Notes under the pieces: generated by a model
The model's database searches: none
The model's input: only the letters and a program-made list of their open reading frames with translations
What the model was told of the DNA's origin: nothing
Origin: Actinomycetota bacterium
GTDB lineage: Bacteria > Actinomycetota > Acidimicrobiia > Acidimicrobiales > Acidimicrobilacustridaceae
DNA length: 64,000 nt
NCBI GenBank assembly: GCA_016185305.1
Contig: JACPNV010000001.1
Span: 1 to 64,000, forward strand
Reading direction: 5' to 3'
Program-made: the position numbers and the translations under genes
Part shown: positions 1 through 9,817 of the stretch, in pieces
Layout: every line of letters starts with the position of its first letter
How positions within the stretch are numbered: the first letter of the stretch is position 1

Positions 1-736
1 GCGCGCCCGGCAGGAACTCGGCTTCGGTCAGGCGGCGATGGTGCTTGCGCATGCGCTCCAGCGCGTCAGGTATGCCCTCATAGATCGCGCAGAACGACTC
101 GTAGCGCGCGGCGATCTCGTCAACGGGCCAGAGCCGAGCGGCGATCGTTCGAGGGTCGCGCTCGCCACCGATCGCGAAGTCGTCGGTCGAAGCGAACATG
201 ATGTGGTTGGTGACGCCCAGGCGTTCAGCCTCGGCCAGCACGTCCTTGTCCCATCGATGCGGCGACACGTACAAGCCGTTCTGGACGGCAGCGCCACCCA
301 AATCGATGAGCTTGTCGCGGAACGCGTCGCGCGCGCCTCGTTTGCTCTCTGGAATGGCGAAGGCGATCAGCCGCCACCGCCCGTCCCAGCCCCGGCCGGC
401 CGCGTCTTGGGCATAGGCAAGACGGGTGCGTTCGAGCGACGAGCCGAGGGCGCCCATCCCGGCTTCGGTCGCATGGAACTCGGCGTCGCGCCCCTCGCCG
501 GCGCGGATGAACAGCCCCTCAGCGACTAGCCGGCGAAGGCACGAGCGCACCTGATCGGGGGTCTGCCCGCACGCCTCGGCAACGGGGTAGAGCTCAGACG
601 CCAGGATCGTGCCGTCGTGGTGCGCCATCCCGAGCACGAGCACCCGGGTGGGGATCTCGGCCGCTCGCGAGGTGACGACCTCCGCCGCGACTCGTGCGCC
701 GTCGCCCGCCCCGGTCGTTTTCGTCACGACCGCCAT
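1..736 (-). CDS. PaaX-family transcriptional regulator (partial, runs off the left edge)
   Basis: Minus-strand reading from ATG at 736 (MAVVTKTTGAGDGARVAAEVVTSRAAEIPTRVLVLGMAHHDGTILASELYPVAEACGQTPDQVRSCLRRLVAEGLFIRAGEGRDAEF...) is open to the window edge: winged-HTH followed by a PaaX-like WRLIAFAIPESKR region. Absent from the ORF track because it is truncated. Confidence 0.7.
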   Translation of the reverse strand, partial: MAVVTKTTGAGDGARVAAEVVTSRAAEIPTRVLVLGMAHHDGTILASELYPVAEACGQTPDQVRSCLRRLVAEGLFIRAGEGRDAEFHATEAGMGALGSSLERTRLAYAQDAAGRGWDGRWRLIAFAIPESKRGARDAFRDKLIDLGGAAVQNGLYVSPHRWDKDVLAEAERLGVTNHIMFASTDDFAIGGERDPRTIAARLWPVDEIAARYESFCAIYEGIPDALERMRKHHRRLTEAEFLPGA

Positions 737-830
737 GGTCGCCGACCAGGCGGTTCGCCGTCAAGCGGGATATGTCACACCAACTGCAAGTTTCTTCGTG
801 CGGGCCCGCGGGGAGATGCCCGGCGCCGTC

Positions 831-1589
831 TCACATCTCGTGGAGCCCGCACTCGGTCTTGTCGAGGCCGGCCCAGCGGCCCGAACGAGGGTCGTCGGGA
901 TCGGTCGGCAAGCTCGTGCAGGGCATGCACCCGATGGACGTGTAGCCCTTCAGCAGGAGAGGATTCACAGGGACGTCGTGGTCGTCGGCGTAGCCCTGCA
1001 CGTCGAGGTCGCTCCACATCGCGATCGGGTTGATCTTGATGAGGCCGCGGAGGTCGCGAGCGACGAGCGGCGCCTTGATCCGCGAGTCGGCCTCGGCTCG
1101 GCGCAGCCCGCTCATCCACGCCGACTTGCCGAGGAGCGCTCGATCGAGCTGGCCGACCTTGACCGCGGAGCAGCAGTTCTCGGGATCGATCTTCCACAGC
1201 TCGTCGTCGTGGTGACCCACGGTCATGATCTTGAGGTTGAGCCCGTAACGGCGGCGCACGGTCTCGACGGTTTCGAGCGTCTCGGGGAAGTGGTAGCCGG
1301 TGTCGATGAACACGACCTCGATCTCGGGGTACACGCTCACCGCGAGATCGATCAGCACCGCGTCGGTGAACGACGCGGTCATCGACAGGTGCGGCGCGAA
1401 GTTGTCGACCGCCCACTGGATGATATTCGACGCCGGCAGCCGCTCGAACTCGATCGACAGATCGGCCAGCTCTTCATCGGTGAAGTCGTCTGGTCGCTTT
1501 GCCGGCGGCAGCCCGCCGGCGGCGGCTTCGCCGGCTGCCTCGGCCGCATCGGTGTCGTCAACCATCCTCAGGTCGGTCATGTCGCGCAC
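831..1589 (-). CDS. cysH: Assimilatory adenylyl-sulfate (APS) reductase, CysH family
   Basis: VVFIDTGYHFPETLETVE, CCSAVKVGQLDRAL, GCMPCTSLPTDPDDPRSGRWAGLDKTECGLH. The CC...CxxC cysteines indicate the 4Fe-4S APS-type enzyme. Confidence 0.93.
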   Translation of the reverse strand: MRDMTDLRMVDDTDAAEAAGEAAAGGLPPAKRPDDFTDEELADLSIEFERLPASNIIQWAVDNFAPHLSMTASFTDAVLIDLAVSVYPEIEVVFIDTGYHFPETLETVETVRRRYGLNLKIMTVGHHDDELWKIDPENCCSAVKVGQLDRALLGKSAWMSGLRRAEADSRIKAPLVARDLRGLIKINPIAMWSDLDVQGYADDHDVPVNPLLLKGYTSIGCMPCTSLPTDPDDPRSGRWAGLDKTECGLHEM

Positions 1590-3346
1590 TCCGATTCGCC
1601 CACTTCGGCCACGTACGGTCCGGTCTCGCCGTAGTCGATGAAGTAGTCGGGGCCTTCCTCGGGAGTCGGGAACTCATCGAGGTGCTTCAGCTCGGCGCCG
1701 ATCGCCTTGGCGCCACCCGAACGGTCGAGCCAGGTCCGGAACGTCTCGCCGGCCTCACGCTCGTCGGCGAAGCGGCCAACGACATGGACGGCAGCCTGCG
1801 GCGCGTTCTTGGCGGGCAGCCGAAGCGCCCGGTCGCCGAAGTGCACCTGCTCCTGACCGACGTAGCCGCCGAGGAACATCTGGTAGCCCGGGGCGGCCTG
1901 GCCGTGGGCCCGGCGCTCTGCCCCCATGAACCCGATGTCGGACGCGTGGTGCTGGCCGCACGAGTTCGTGCAACCGGAGATGTTGGTGCGGACCCCGCCG
2001 ACGTCGGCCAGGCCGGCCTCGTCGAGCGCGGAGCCGATCGCGTCGGCGAGGCCCCGTGACTGCGTGACGGCGAGGTTGCACGTGTCGGCCCCGGGGCAGG
2101 CGACGACGTCGCGGGCCAGCTCGGCGCCGGGTTCGGCCATACCGATCGCTTCGAGCCGGGCGAACAGCGTCGGGAGCTGTGCTTCGCTCAGGCCCCGGAA
2201 GGCCAGGTTCTGCCGGTTGGTGACGCGCACCTCGAGCCCGAGCTCGCGCTGGATCGATGCCAGCGAGCGGAACTGGGCCGACGTGATGTCGCCGAGGCGG
2301 GCATAGGCGTAGGCCGAGACGGTGCCCTTCGCCGAACCCCGCACGACGTTCGCCTGCTCCCACCGCTCGTAGGGCTTGGTGCCCCGGAGCACGACCGGCG
2401 TGCCCTGCCCCATCGGCGTCGGGGTGACCGTGGCGTGCGTGCCGGCAGGCGCGTCGCCGTGCTTCGCCACCTCCGCGGGGATGCCGCCTGGCCAGCTCGA
2501 CGACGCGATCAGGAACTTGCGAACGTTGAAGATGCGCTCTTGCAGCTCTTCGAAGCCGAGCGTGTCGACGACCCACTTCAGCCGGGCGCGCAGCTTGTTC
2601 TTGCGGTTGCCGGTCTGCTCGAACACCCGCAGCACCGACTCGATGGTGGGGAGGAGGTCTTCTCGTGAGGTGAACTCTTCGAGCGCCAGTGCGGGGTGCG
2701 GGTTCGCGCCGAGCCCGCCGGCGATGTAGACGCGGAAGCCGTGCTCGATCGTGCCGTCTTCTGACTCGCGAGTCGTCGCGATCACGCCGACGTCGTTGAA
2801 CATCGCCTGGCCGCAGTCGGTCGCACAGCCGGAGAAGTTGATCTTGAACTTGCGGGGCAATCGCTGGCTGAACGGGTGGCGCAACAGATGCTGGAAGGTC
2901 GCCTCGGCCCATGGCGTGATGTCGAGCACCTCGAACGGGCACGCGCCGGCGAGGTGGCAGCCCTGGATGTTGCGAACGGTGTCGCCGCACGCCTCACGGG
3001 TCGTGAGGCCGACCGACGCCAGCTCTCGCATCACCTCGGGCACCCGCTCGAGCTCGACGAAGTGGAACTGGATGTTCTGGCGGGTGGTGATGTGGCCCCA
3101 GCCCCGCGAGTACTCCTCGCCGATGCGGGCCATCATGTCGAGCTGGTCGGGGTCGAGCTTGCCGTAGGGGATCTTGATCCGCACCATCTGGTTGTGCCCG
3201 CCCTGGCGCTGGCCGTAGATGCCGTTGTTCAGCCGGAACACCCGGAACACGTCTTCGGGGAGGTCGCCGGCCAGATAGCCGCCGAGCTGGTCTTCGAACT
3301 TGGCGATGTCGGTCAGGGCCTCGGGGTCGATCTCTCGTTGCAACAT
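1577..3346 (-). CDS. Nitrite/sulfite reductase (siroheme, 4Fe-4S)
   Basis: 589 aa with TCNLAVTQS and GCTNSCGQHH siroheme/Fe-S motifs and duplicated ferredoxin-type halves. Its 3' end overlaps the cysH start. Confidence 0.93.
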   Translation of the reverse strand: MLQREIDPEALTDIAKFEDQLGGYLAGDLPEDVFRVFRLNNGIYGQRQGGHNQMVRIKIPYGKLDPDQLDMMARIGEEYSRGWGHITTRQNIQFHFVELERVPEVMRELASVGLTTREACGDTVRNIQGCHLAGACPFEVLDITPWAEATFQHLLRHPFSQRLPRKFKINFSGCATDCGQAMFNDVGVIATTRESEDGTIEHGFRVYIAGGLGANPHPALALEEFTSREDLLPTIESVLRVFEQTGNRKNKLRARLKWVVDTLGFEELQERIFNVRKFLIASSSWPGGIPAEVAKHGDAPAGTHATVTPTPMGQGTPVVLRGTKPYERWEQANVVRGSAKGTVSAYAYARLGDITSAQFRSLASIQRELGLEVRVTNRQNLAFRGLSEAQLPTLFARLEAIGMAEPGAELARDVVACPGADTCNLAVTQSRGLADAIGSALDEAGLADVGGVRTNISGCTNSCGQHHASDIGFMGAERRAHGQAAPGYQMFLGGYVGQEQVHFGDRALRLPAKNAPQAAVHVVGRFADEREAGETFRTWLDRSGGAKAIGAELKHLDEFPTPEEGPDYFIDYGETGPYVAEVGESECAT

Positions 3347-3665
3347 CTCGGGTCCCCCTGGTCAGGTCCGGCAGTTCGGCACTCGGAGGTGCTTTGGGCG
3401 GTGATCGGCAAAAACCGACCAATTCACTCAGGAATTCCTCCTTTCTACCAATTCCCGACCAGACTGCTCAACAATTCCCGCGGGATTCGTTGGGCCTCGC
3501 CCCTCGGCGCCAGGCGGGGGAGATGTCTCGGGTGCCGGTCGCCCATGGTCAAGGTGCTGGTGCCGACCCGTTTTCTTGGGTTGGTGGGAGGCTCTCGCGC
3601 GGATTTCTCGTGAACCACCGACCCGAGCGTGACGAACAACACGCAACGACCAGGAAGGTGCGGCG

Positions 3666-4754
3666 ATGGCGGATGCACAGACCCTTTCTCTCGCGAGTGG
3701 CGAGCAGCACGAGTTGACGGGCTACCTCCAGGGGCTGGGCCTGCCGCTGACGTCGATGATCGAGGCGGCCCGGTCCGACCAGCTCGTGGCCGCCGCCTTC
3801 GCCGACCACGTGCACCCCCAGGGCGAGCTCAACCTCGAGGAGCTCGCACAGAGAGCCGGCGTGTCGGTGCTCGAGGCCCGGCGCATCCTGCGGGCACTGG
3901 GCATCGCCGTCGGCCGATCGAACGACGCGTCCTATGTCGAGGCCGACGCCGAGCTCGTCCGCGTGTGCGCCGATGCCATCGAGGCCCTGCCTGGTTCGCT
4001 TGCCTACTCGGTGCTTCGTGTCGTCGGAAGCTCGTTCGATCGCATCGCCGACTCTGCGGTGGGCCGGTACTTCGCGGTCGCGCAGCCAGGAATCGATGTG
4101 TCAGCGATGCCGTTGGACGAGCAGGCGCGCGGCATCCGATCCGCGGCCGAGGTGCTGTGCACAGGAGTGCAAGCGATGGCACCGCGCCTGCTCGCTCATC
4201 ACCTGTGGGGCGCGACCAGTCGATACTGGGCGGCGCGCCGAGGAGTCACCGCCTACGAGACAGCGTGTCTCGCCGTCGGCTTCGTCGATCTGGTCGGGTT
4301 CACCCCGCTGTCCCAACACGTGACCGTGTCGGAGCTGGAACGCCTGGTGTCGCGCTTCGAGAGCGTGTCGTATGACGCCGCAGCCGCCAACGGCGGGCGC
4401 GTGGTCAAGCTCATCGGTGACGAGGTGATGTTCGTCGCGCTCGACGGGGTGGCGGCGTGCGAGATCGCGCTGACGTTGCTGGTCGAGTTCGGGGAAGACG
4501 GCGCCATCCTGCCCAGGGCCGGCGTCGCATTCGGCGAGCTGCTCGCGCGGGACGGCGACTACTACGGTCCGACGGTCAACCTCGCGTCGCGCATCGGGGA
4601 CATCGCCGTGCCGAACGAGCTGCTCGTGACCAACCCTGTCGCCGATCAGCTTCTCGCGGTCGACGACCTGTTCGCCATCGATCGCTCGGGCCGGCGCATG
4701 TTGAAAGGTTTCGACGACCCGGTGGAGGTGTGCTCGGTGCGCCGGCCGAATTGA
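3666..4754 (+). CDS. Class III adenylate cyclase with N-terminal regulatory domain (Rv1264-like architecture)
   Basis: VGFVDLVGFTPLSQ...VVKLIGDEVMFVA...DYYGPTVNLASR carries metal Asp, Lys/Asp substrate and Asn/Arg transition-state positions; helical HTH-like N-terminus. Confidence 0.85.
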   Translation: MADAQTLSLASGEQHELTGYLQGLGLPLTSMIEAARSDQLVAAAFADHVHPQGELNLEELAQRAGVSVLEARRILRALGIAVGRSNDASYVEADAELVRVCADAIEALPGSLAYSVLRVVGSSFDRIADSAVGRYFAVAQPGIDVSAMPLDEQARGIRSAAEVLCTGVQAMAPRLLAHHLWGATSRYWAARRGVTAYETACLAVGFVDLVGFTPLSQHVTVSELERLVSRFESVSYDAAAANGGRVVKLIGDEVMFVALDGVAACEIALTLLVEFGEDGAILPRAGVAFGELLARDGDYYGPTVNLASRIGDIAVPNELLVTNPVADQLLAVDDLFAIDRSGRRMLKGFDDPVEVCSVRRPN

Positions 4755-4811
4755 CGTTCGCTGACATCGGCGTGACTGCGGCACCTGTTCGCCGCGGCCA
4801 GGCGACTTGGG

Positions 4812-6206
4812 TCAGCGCCGCAGCAGCTCGGCGACGCGGAACGCGAGGTCGAGGGACTGGCGGGCGTTGAGGCGCGGGTCGCACATCGTCTCGTAACGGG
4901 AGTCGAGCTGCGATTCGACGATCTCCTCCGCACCACCGAGGCACTCGGTGACGTCGTCACCGGTCAGCTCGACGTGCACGCCTCCTGGCCATGTTCCGGC
5001 CGCTTCGTGGGCCAAGAAGAACCCGGCGATCTCGGCAAGCACGTGGTCGAAGTGGCGAGTCTTGCGCCCGTTCTCTGCCGTGAACGTGTTGCCGTGCATC
5101 GGGTCGCACTCCCACACGACCGGATGGCCGCTGTCACGCACCGCTTCGAGCAGAGGCGGCAGCATGACCGTCACGTTCTCCGCGCCCATCCGTGAGATGA
5201 GGACGAGCCGGCCCGGATCGCGGTCGGGATCGAGCTTGTCGCACAGCGCCACGACCTCATCCGGCGTGACGCGGGGGCCGAGCTTGCAGCCGATGGGGTT
5301 GTGCACACCGGAGAGGAACTCGACGTGAGCGCCGTCGATCTGGTGCGTGCGGTCGCCGATCCACAGCATGTGGGCCGAGCAGTCGTACCAATCGCCACTG
5401 ATGGAGTCTTGCCGGGTGAGGGCCTCCTCGTAGCCGAGGATCAACGCCTCGTGGCTCGTGAAGACGTCGACCTCGTGGAGCTGGGGCTCGTCTTCGGTGT
5501 GGACACCGGCGGCTTTCATGAACCGCATGGCCCGATCGATCTCGTCGGCGAGCTGTTCGTAACGGCGACCCTCGCTGCTGTGGTTGACGAACTCTTGATT
5601 CCAGGCATGCACCCGTGAGAGGTCAGCGAACCCGCCCTTGGCGAACGCGCGCAGGAGGTTCAGCGTCGACGACGACTGGTGGTAGGCGGTGAGCAGGCGC
5701 TGCGCATCGGGGTGCCGGGCTGCCTCGTTGAAGGCGATGTCGTTCACGATGTGGCCGCGGAACGAGGGAAGCTCTACGCCGTCGATTCTTTCGGTCGGGG
5801 CGGAGCGGGGCTTGGCGTACTGGCCGGCGATGCGCCCGATCTTCACGACCGGCACGCCCGAGGAGTACATCAGCACCACCGCCATCTGGAGGATCACCTT
5901 GAGCTTGTCGCGGATGGCATCGGCGCTGAAGGCGTCGAACGACTCGGCGCAGTCGCCGGCCTGGAGGACGAACGCCTCGCCCTTCGCCACTCGGGCCAGG
6001 GCCGAGCGCAAGCTACGAGCTTCGCCCGCGAAGACCAGTGGGGGATAGGTGGCGAGGACCTTGGTGACAGCTTCGAGCTCGTTGGCGTCGGGCCAGTCGG
6101 GTTGCTGGCCGGCGATCAGCTCGCGCCACGAACTGGGTGTCCAGGCAGGGGGCATGCCGACAGGGTCGCGGGGTTTCGCAGGTCGCGCAAAGCGATTGGT
6201 CGGCAT
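4812..6206 (-). CDS. 3-deoxy-7-phosphoheptulonate synthase, class II
   Basis: WRELIAGQQPDWPD, FVLQAGDCAESF, GQYAKPRS, HNPIGCKLGPRVTPDE, DPMHGNTF: characteristic of class II DAHP synthase. Confidence 0.96.
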   Translation of the reverse strand: MPTNRFARPAKPRDPVGMPPAWTPSSWRELIAGQQPDWPDANELEAVTKVLATYPPLVFAGEARSLRSALARVAKGEAFVLQAGDCAESFDAFSADAIRDKLKVILQMAVVLMYSSGVPVVKIGRIAGQYAKPRSAPTERIDGVELPSFRGHIVNDIAFNEAARHPDAQRLLTAYHQSSSTLNLLRAFAKGGFADLSRVHAWNQEFVNHSSEGRRYEQLADEIDRAMRFMKAAGVHTEDEPQLHEVDVFTSHEALILGYEEALTRQDSISGDWYDCSAHMLWIGDRTHQIDGAHVEFLSGVHNPIGCKLGPRVTPDEVVALCDKLDPDRDPGRLVLISRMGAENVTVMLPPLLEAVRDSGHPVVWECDPMHGNTFTAENGRKTRHFDHVLAEIAGFFLAHEAAGTWPGGVHVELTGDDVTECLGGAEEIVESQLDSRYETMCDPRLNARQSLDLAFRVAELLRR

Positions 6207-6222
6207 GGCGGCCGGCGACGGA

Positions 6223-6636
6223 TCAGAGGGCGCCGGTCGCTCCCTCGATGGCGATGCGAACGATGACCCGTCCCTGCTCGGTCATCGTTTCGCGATACTC
6301 GTCCCAATCGGGGTGCTCACCGGCGATGTCGCGGTAGTACTCGACCAGCAGCTCCATGGCGTCGGGGAGCGAGACAACCTCGGCTGCTCCCTCGACCTGC
6401 ACCCACGCGCCGAAGAAGTCGTCGTTCATGAACAGCACCGTCGCCCACGGATCGCGGCGCAGGTTCTTCGCCTTGGCACTCGCGTCGCGGGTGCTGATCA
6501 TCACGCGCCCCTCGCCATCCACGCTTGCCGTGACCGGTGAGCCCTGGACGCGGCCATCCTTGCGGCGAGTGATGAGGACGGCGCGGTGGTTGCTGCGGAT
6601 GAACTCCCGGGCGTCGTCGGGCGTCGTCATCGCCAA
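6223..6636 (-). CDS. PPOX-class (F420-dependent-type) family protein
   Basis: FIRSNHRAVLITRRKDGRVQGSPVTASVDGEGRVMISTRDASAKAKNLRRDPWATVLF split-barrel flavin-reductase fold signature. Confidence 0.85.
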   Translation of the reverse strand: MAMTTPDDAREFIRSNHRAVLITRRKDGRVQGSPVTASVDGEGRVMISTRDASAKAKNLRRDPWATVLFMNDDFFGAWVQVEGAAEVVSLPDAMELLVEYYRDIAGEHPDWDEYRETMTEQGRVIVRIAIEGATGAL

Positions 6637-6641
6637 GGCTG

Positions 6642-7478
6642 TCAGGCGGCGTCGATGTCGACGACGTCGGGTGCCTGTTCGCGGACCGTGTTGACGGCTC
6701 GCTTCACCAGACGGCGGGCGGCCTCGGCCGTGACACCGAGCTCTTCGCCTACCTCGCGGTAGCTCCGCTTCCGGCCGTCGCTGAGGCCGAACCGCTGCTC
6801 GACCGCGAACTTGGCCCTCGGGTCGAGAACGGAGAGCAGATCGGCGATCATCTGCTCCTGGAAGTGCGCCATCACGTCTTGTTCGGGGCCGGGGTTGGCG
6901 TCGGCGAGCAGATCGATCAGCTCGTTGCTGTCGTCGTCACCGATGGTGCGATCGAGCGACGTCGGCGTCGTCAACCGGTGGAGACGGGCATGCTCGTCGT
7001 CGAGCTCGTCGCCATCGCCCGAGACGGCCCGGAGGGCAGCTCGCAGGCTCGCCGAGCGATCACCGGGCAGCCGGACCAGGCTTGCCTTCTGGTCGAGCGC
7101 CCTGCCGATGGCCTGGCGGATCCAGAAGGTCGCATAGGTCGAGAACTTGAAGCCCTTGCGCCAGTCGAACTTGTCGACGGCATGCTCGAGACCGAGGTTG
7201 CCCTCTTGGATGAGATCGAGCAGCTCCATGCCCGGCGGGAGGGGGTAGCGCCGGGCCACGCTCACCACCAGACGCAGGTTGGCGCGGATGAAGCGGTCTT
7301 TGGCGTCGGCCGCCCGTTTCACCGCTCGCTGCAGCTCGCGGCCGCGCTCGCCGGCGTCGAGACGAGCTTGGGCGAGTTGGCCCTTCTCGATGAGCTGCGA
7401 CAGCTCGCGCTCCTGCGCAGCGGTTAGAAGAGGCACGAGGCCGATTTCGTTGAGGTATTGGCCGACAGAGTCGCTCAT
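6642..7478 (-). CDS. RNA polymerase sigma-70 family factor (RpoD/SigA-related)
   Basis: MSDSVGQYLNEIGLVPLLTAAQERELSQLIEKG, IRANLRLVVSVARRYPLPPGMELLDLIQEGNLGLEHAVDKFDWRKGFKFSTYATFWIRQAIGRAL; region 4 at the C-terminus. Start trimmed from the 529-aa ORF to ATG at 7478. Confidence 0.92.
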   Translation of the reverse strand: MSDSVGQYLNEIGLVPLLTAAQERELSQLIEKGQLAQARLDAGERGRELQRAVKRAADAKDRFIRANLRLVVSVARRYPLPPGMELLDLIQEGNLGLEHAVDKFDWRKGFKFSTYATFWIRQAIGRALDQKASLVRLPGDRSASLRAALRAVSGDGDELDDEHARLHRLTTPTSLDRTIGDDDSNELIDLLADANPGPEQDVMAHFQEQMIADLLSVLDPRAKFAVEQRFGLSDGRKRSYREVGEELGVTAEAARRLVKRAVNTVREQAPDVVDIDAA

Positions 7479-7693
7479 GACATCAGCTCCAACTGACGTT
7501 CGGGTTGGTGGATTCCCGCCTGATCTGGGGGTGTGCCCTCCCGTGGTCCGAACGGGCGGACCGGTCGAGGCCTGCTCGTTGGCCGCCAAAGTGTTCAGTG
7601 GTCGACCGGGCAAGCGCACACGAATTTCCGCGCAAATGAATGGGGTGCAAACTTCACACGTGTAACCACCTACGTACCCGCGTGTGTTCCGCA

Positions 7694-7721
7694 CGCGTCG
7701 GTGACTTCGGTCACCGACGCG
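7694..7721. promoter_or_regulatory. Perfect 12-bp inverted repeat with TTCG tetraloop in divergent intergenic region
   Basis: CGCGTCGGTGAC-TTCG-GTCACCGACGCG read directly. No T tract follows. Confidence 0.75.
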
Positions 7722-7760
7722 ACCCGCACCAGGTGGTGGGCCACTTCTACACTTCTCCCC

Positions 7761-8405
7761 GTGACGAACGGGCCCAGGGCGGATGTACCCAAGCCATGCG
7801 ACTCGTCGGAGGATCGACCAAAGCGTATCGGCGTCTTCGGCGGAACCTTCGATCCGCCCCACATCGGTCACCTCGTCGCCGCGGTCAACGTGCGCCACCA
7901 GCTTTCGCTCGATCTGGTCCTGCTGGTGGTCGCGAACGAGCCGTGGCAGAAGGCCGGCGACGGTGCCATCACGCCGGCCGCTGACCGCTTGGCCATGGTC
8001 CGGGCCGCGGTGGATGGGGTGCCAGGTCTGGAGGCCAGTGATCTCGAGATACGCCGGGGTGGCCTCACCTACACCGCTGACACCCTGGCTGCGCTGGCTG
8101 ATCGCCATCCGGGAGCGGTCCTGTTCCTCGGCCTCGGCGAAGACGCCGCCGCCGGGCTGCCCACGTGGGAGCGCATCGATGAGGTCCGGCGCCTGTGCCG
8201 GATCGTCGTGGTCACCCGGCCGGGCTCGCATCCGGGGATCGACGAGCGCTGGGTCGATGAGCGGGTCGAGATCCCGAGGCTCGACCTGGCGAGCACCGAC
8301 CTGCGGCGACGAGTGGCCGACGGGAGGCCGATCGACTTCCTGGTACCGGCGGCAGTGGCTTGGTCCATCCAGGAACGTGGCCTCTATGGTGGAGCGCTCC
8401 TATGA
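7761..8405 (+). CDS. nadD: Nicotinate-nucleotide adenylyltransferase
   Basis: IGVFGGTFDPPHIGHLVAA signature, GGLTYTADTLAAL; GTG start; followed by LytR_C and RsfS genes as in actinobacteria. Confidence 0.93.
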   Translation: MTNGPRADVPKPCDSSEDRPKRIGVFGGTFDPPHIGHLVAAVNVRHQLSLDLVLLVVANEPWQKAGDGAITPAADRLAMVRAAVDGVPGLEASDLEIRRGGLTYTADTLAALADRHPGAVLFLGLGEDAAAGLPTWERIDEVRRLCRIVVVTRPGSHPGIDERWVDERVEIPRLDLASTDLRRRVADGRPIDFLVPAAVAWSIQERGLYGGALL

Positions 8406-9817
8406 CGTCTCCGACTCCGCCTTTGGCCGTCCCGGCCGAGTCCAGACCTGGAGTGGGCAGCGGCGCCGGCGACGAGGAAGCACGGGCGCTGGCGGCGCTC
8501 GCCCGGGCCGGCGACGCCTGGACCCAAGAACCGCCCGCTGATGCCGCGACGCGGGCGAAGGTGCATGCGCGGGTGCGCCCGTCCCGGTGGAAACGGCCCG
8601 GCCCTGAGCGCAAGGAGTCCCCGTTCTGGCGCTTCGGCTTCCCGCTCTTGCTGGTGCTCCTCGCCGCATCGATCCCCGCGCTGGTCCTCACGGGATTGAA
8701 CCTTCTGCTTCAGAGCAACGAGGGCAAGTTCGAGGTCAGCAACCGGGATTCGACGCAGCCGGGCTACAACGCGTTGACGCCGCCGACGCCGACCTTGTTG
8801 CTGGTCCAGGTCGACGACGCGGGCAAGCTCTCGGGGCTCACCGTTCTCAGCCAGACCGGCGAGACGGTCGGCGGCGTGATCCTCATTCCGCCGGCGACGG
8901 TGCCAGGGGTGGGCAAGGCGCCCCTCGACAAAGTCTTCGCCGAGAGTGGGCAGACCGCGCTGACGGCGTCGGTCCAAGAGCTCGTCGGGGCGGGCATGGG
9001 CGACGTGCAGGTGATCGATGCGAGCCAGTGGACGAGCCTCCTCACCGCGGTTGGCGCGTTGCAATTCAACAATCCAGAGGTCGTCGATGTAGCCGGGGTC
9101 GGCATGTTCCCGAAAGGCGAGATCACGCTCGAGCCTGGCGACGCGGGCGCCTACCTGGCGGCACCAGCAGCGAACGGCGACGATCTCAACCGCTTGCGGC
9201 GGAACGAGGTGTTCTGGCGCGCCTTGCTCGGCAAGCTCGGCTCGTCACCGGTGACGCTGCCTGGGGACGCCGAAAAGGGACTCACGCGCTTCCTTCCGGG
9301 GCTGGCCAGCGCGCAGGTGGGGGTGGAGACCATTCCGGTGCAGCCGGTGCCGACACCCGACCGCAAGGCGGCGCTGTACCTCCCGGATGTGGAGGGCGTA
9401 GCGGCCCTGTCGTCGAAGGTGATCCCGTTCCCGATCGAGGTGACCCCAGGGGCGCGCGCGAGCACTCGAATCCTCGACGGCACCGGAAGGCTCGCGAACG
9501 GGGTTGGAGCGGCGCCGGCACTGGTGAAGGCCGGAGGCCAGATCACCGGGATCGGGAACGCCGCAACCTTCGACTACAAGACCACCCAGATCATCTTCTA
9601 CGAGGACGCCAAGAAAGATGCGGCAGACAAGATGCGGCTCGCGCTCGGTGTCGGTGAGCTGGCGAAGAGCAGCGATCCGACCCATGAAGTCGATGTCGTC
9701 GTGATCCTCGGCGCGGATTACGCCGCCACGCCGGCGTCGAACGACACGGTGCTGACGACGCCCCCGTCGGTGGTGGGTACCGTACCGGTGACATCGGCGG
9801 GCGGACGCCGTGGCTGA
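8402..9817 (+). CDS. LytR C-terminal-domain-containing membrane protein
   Basis: Single TM (FGFPLLLVLLAASIPALVLTGLNLL) followed by LytR/LytR_C-like extracellular region (RILDGTGRLANG...); ATGA overlap with nadD. Confidence 0.75.
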   Translation: MTSPTPPLAVPAESRPGVGSGAGDEEARALAALARAGDAWTQEPPADAATRAKVHARVRPSRWKRPGPERKESPFWRFGFPLLLVLLAASIPALVLTGLNLLLQSNEGKFEVSNRDSTQPGYNALTPPTPTLLLVQVDDAGKLSGLTVLSQTGETVGGVILIPPATVPGVGKAPLDKVFAESGQTALTASVQELVGAGMGDVQVIDASQWTSLLTAVGALQFNNPEVVDVAGVGMFPKGEITLEPGDAGAYLAAPAANGDDLNRLRRNEVFWRALLGKLGSSPVTLPGDAEKGLTRFLPGLASAQVGVETIPVQPVPTPDRKAALYLPDVEGVAALSSKVIPFPIEVTPGARASTRILDGTGRLANGVGAAPALVKAGGQITGIGNAATFDYKTTQIIFYEDAKKDAADKMRLALGVGELAKSSDPTHEVDVVVILGADYAATPASNDTVLTTPPSVVGTVPVTSAGGRRG

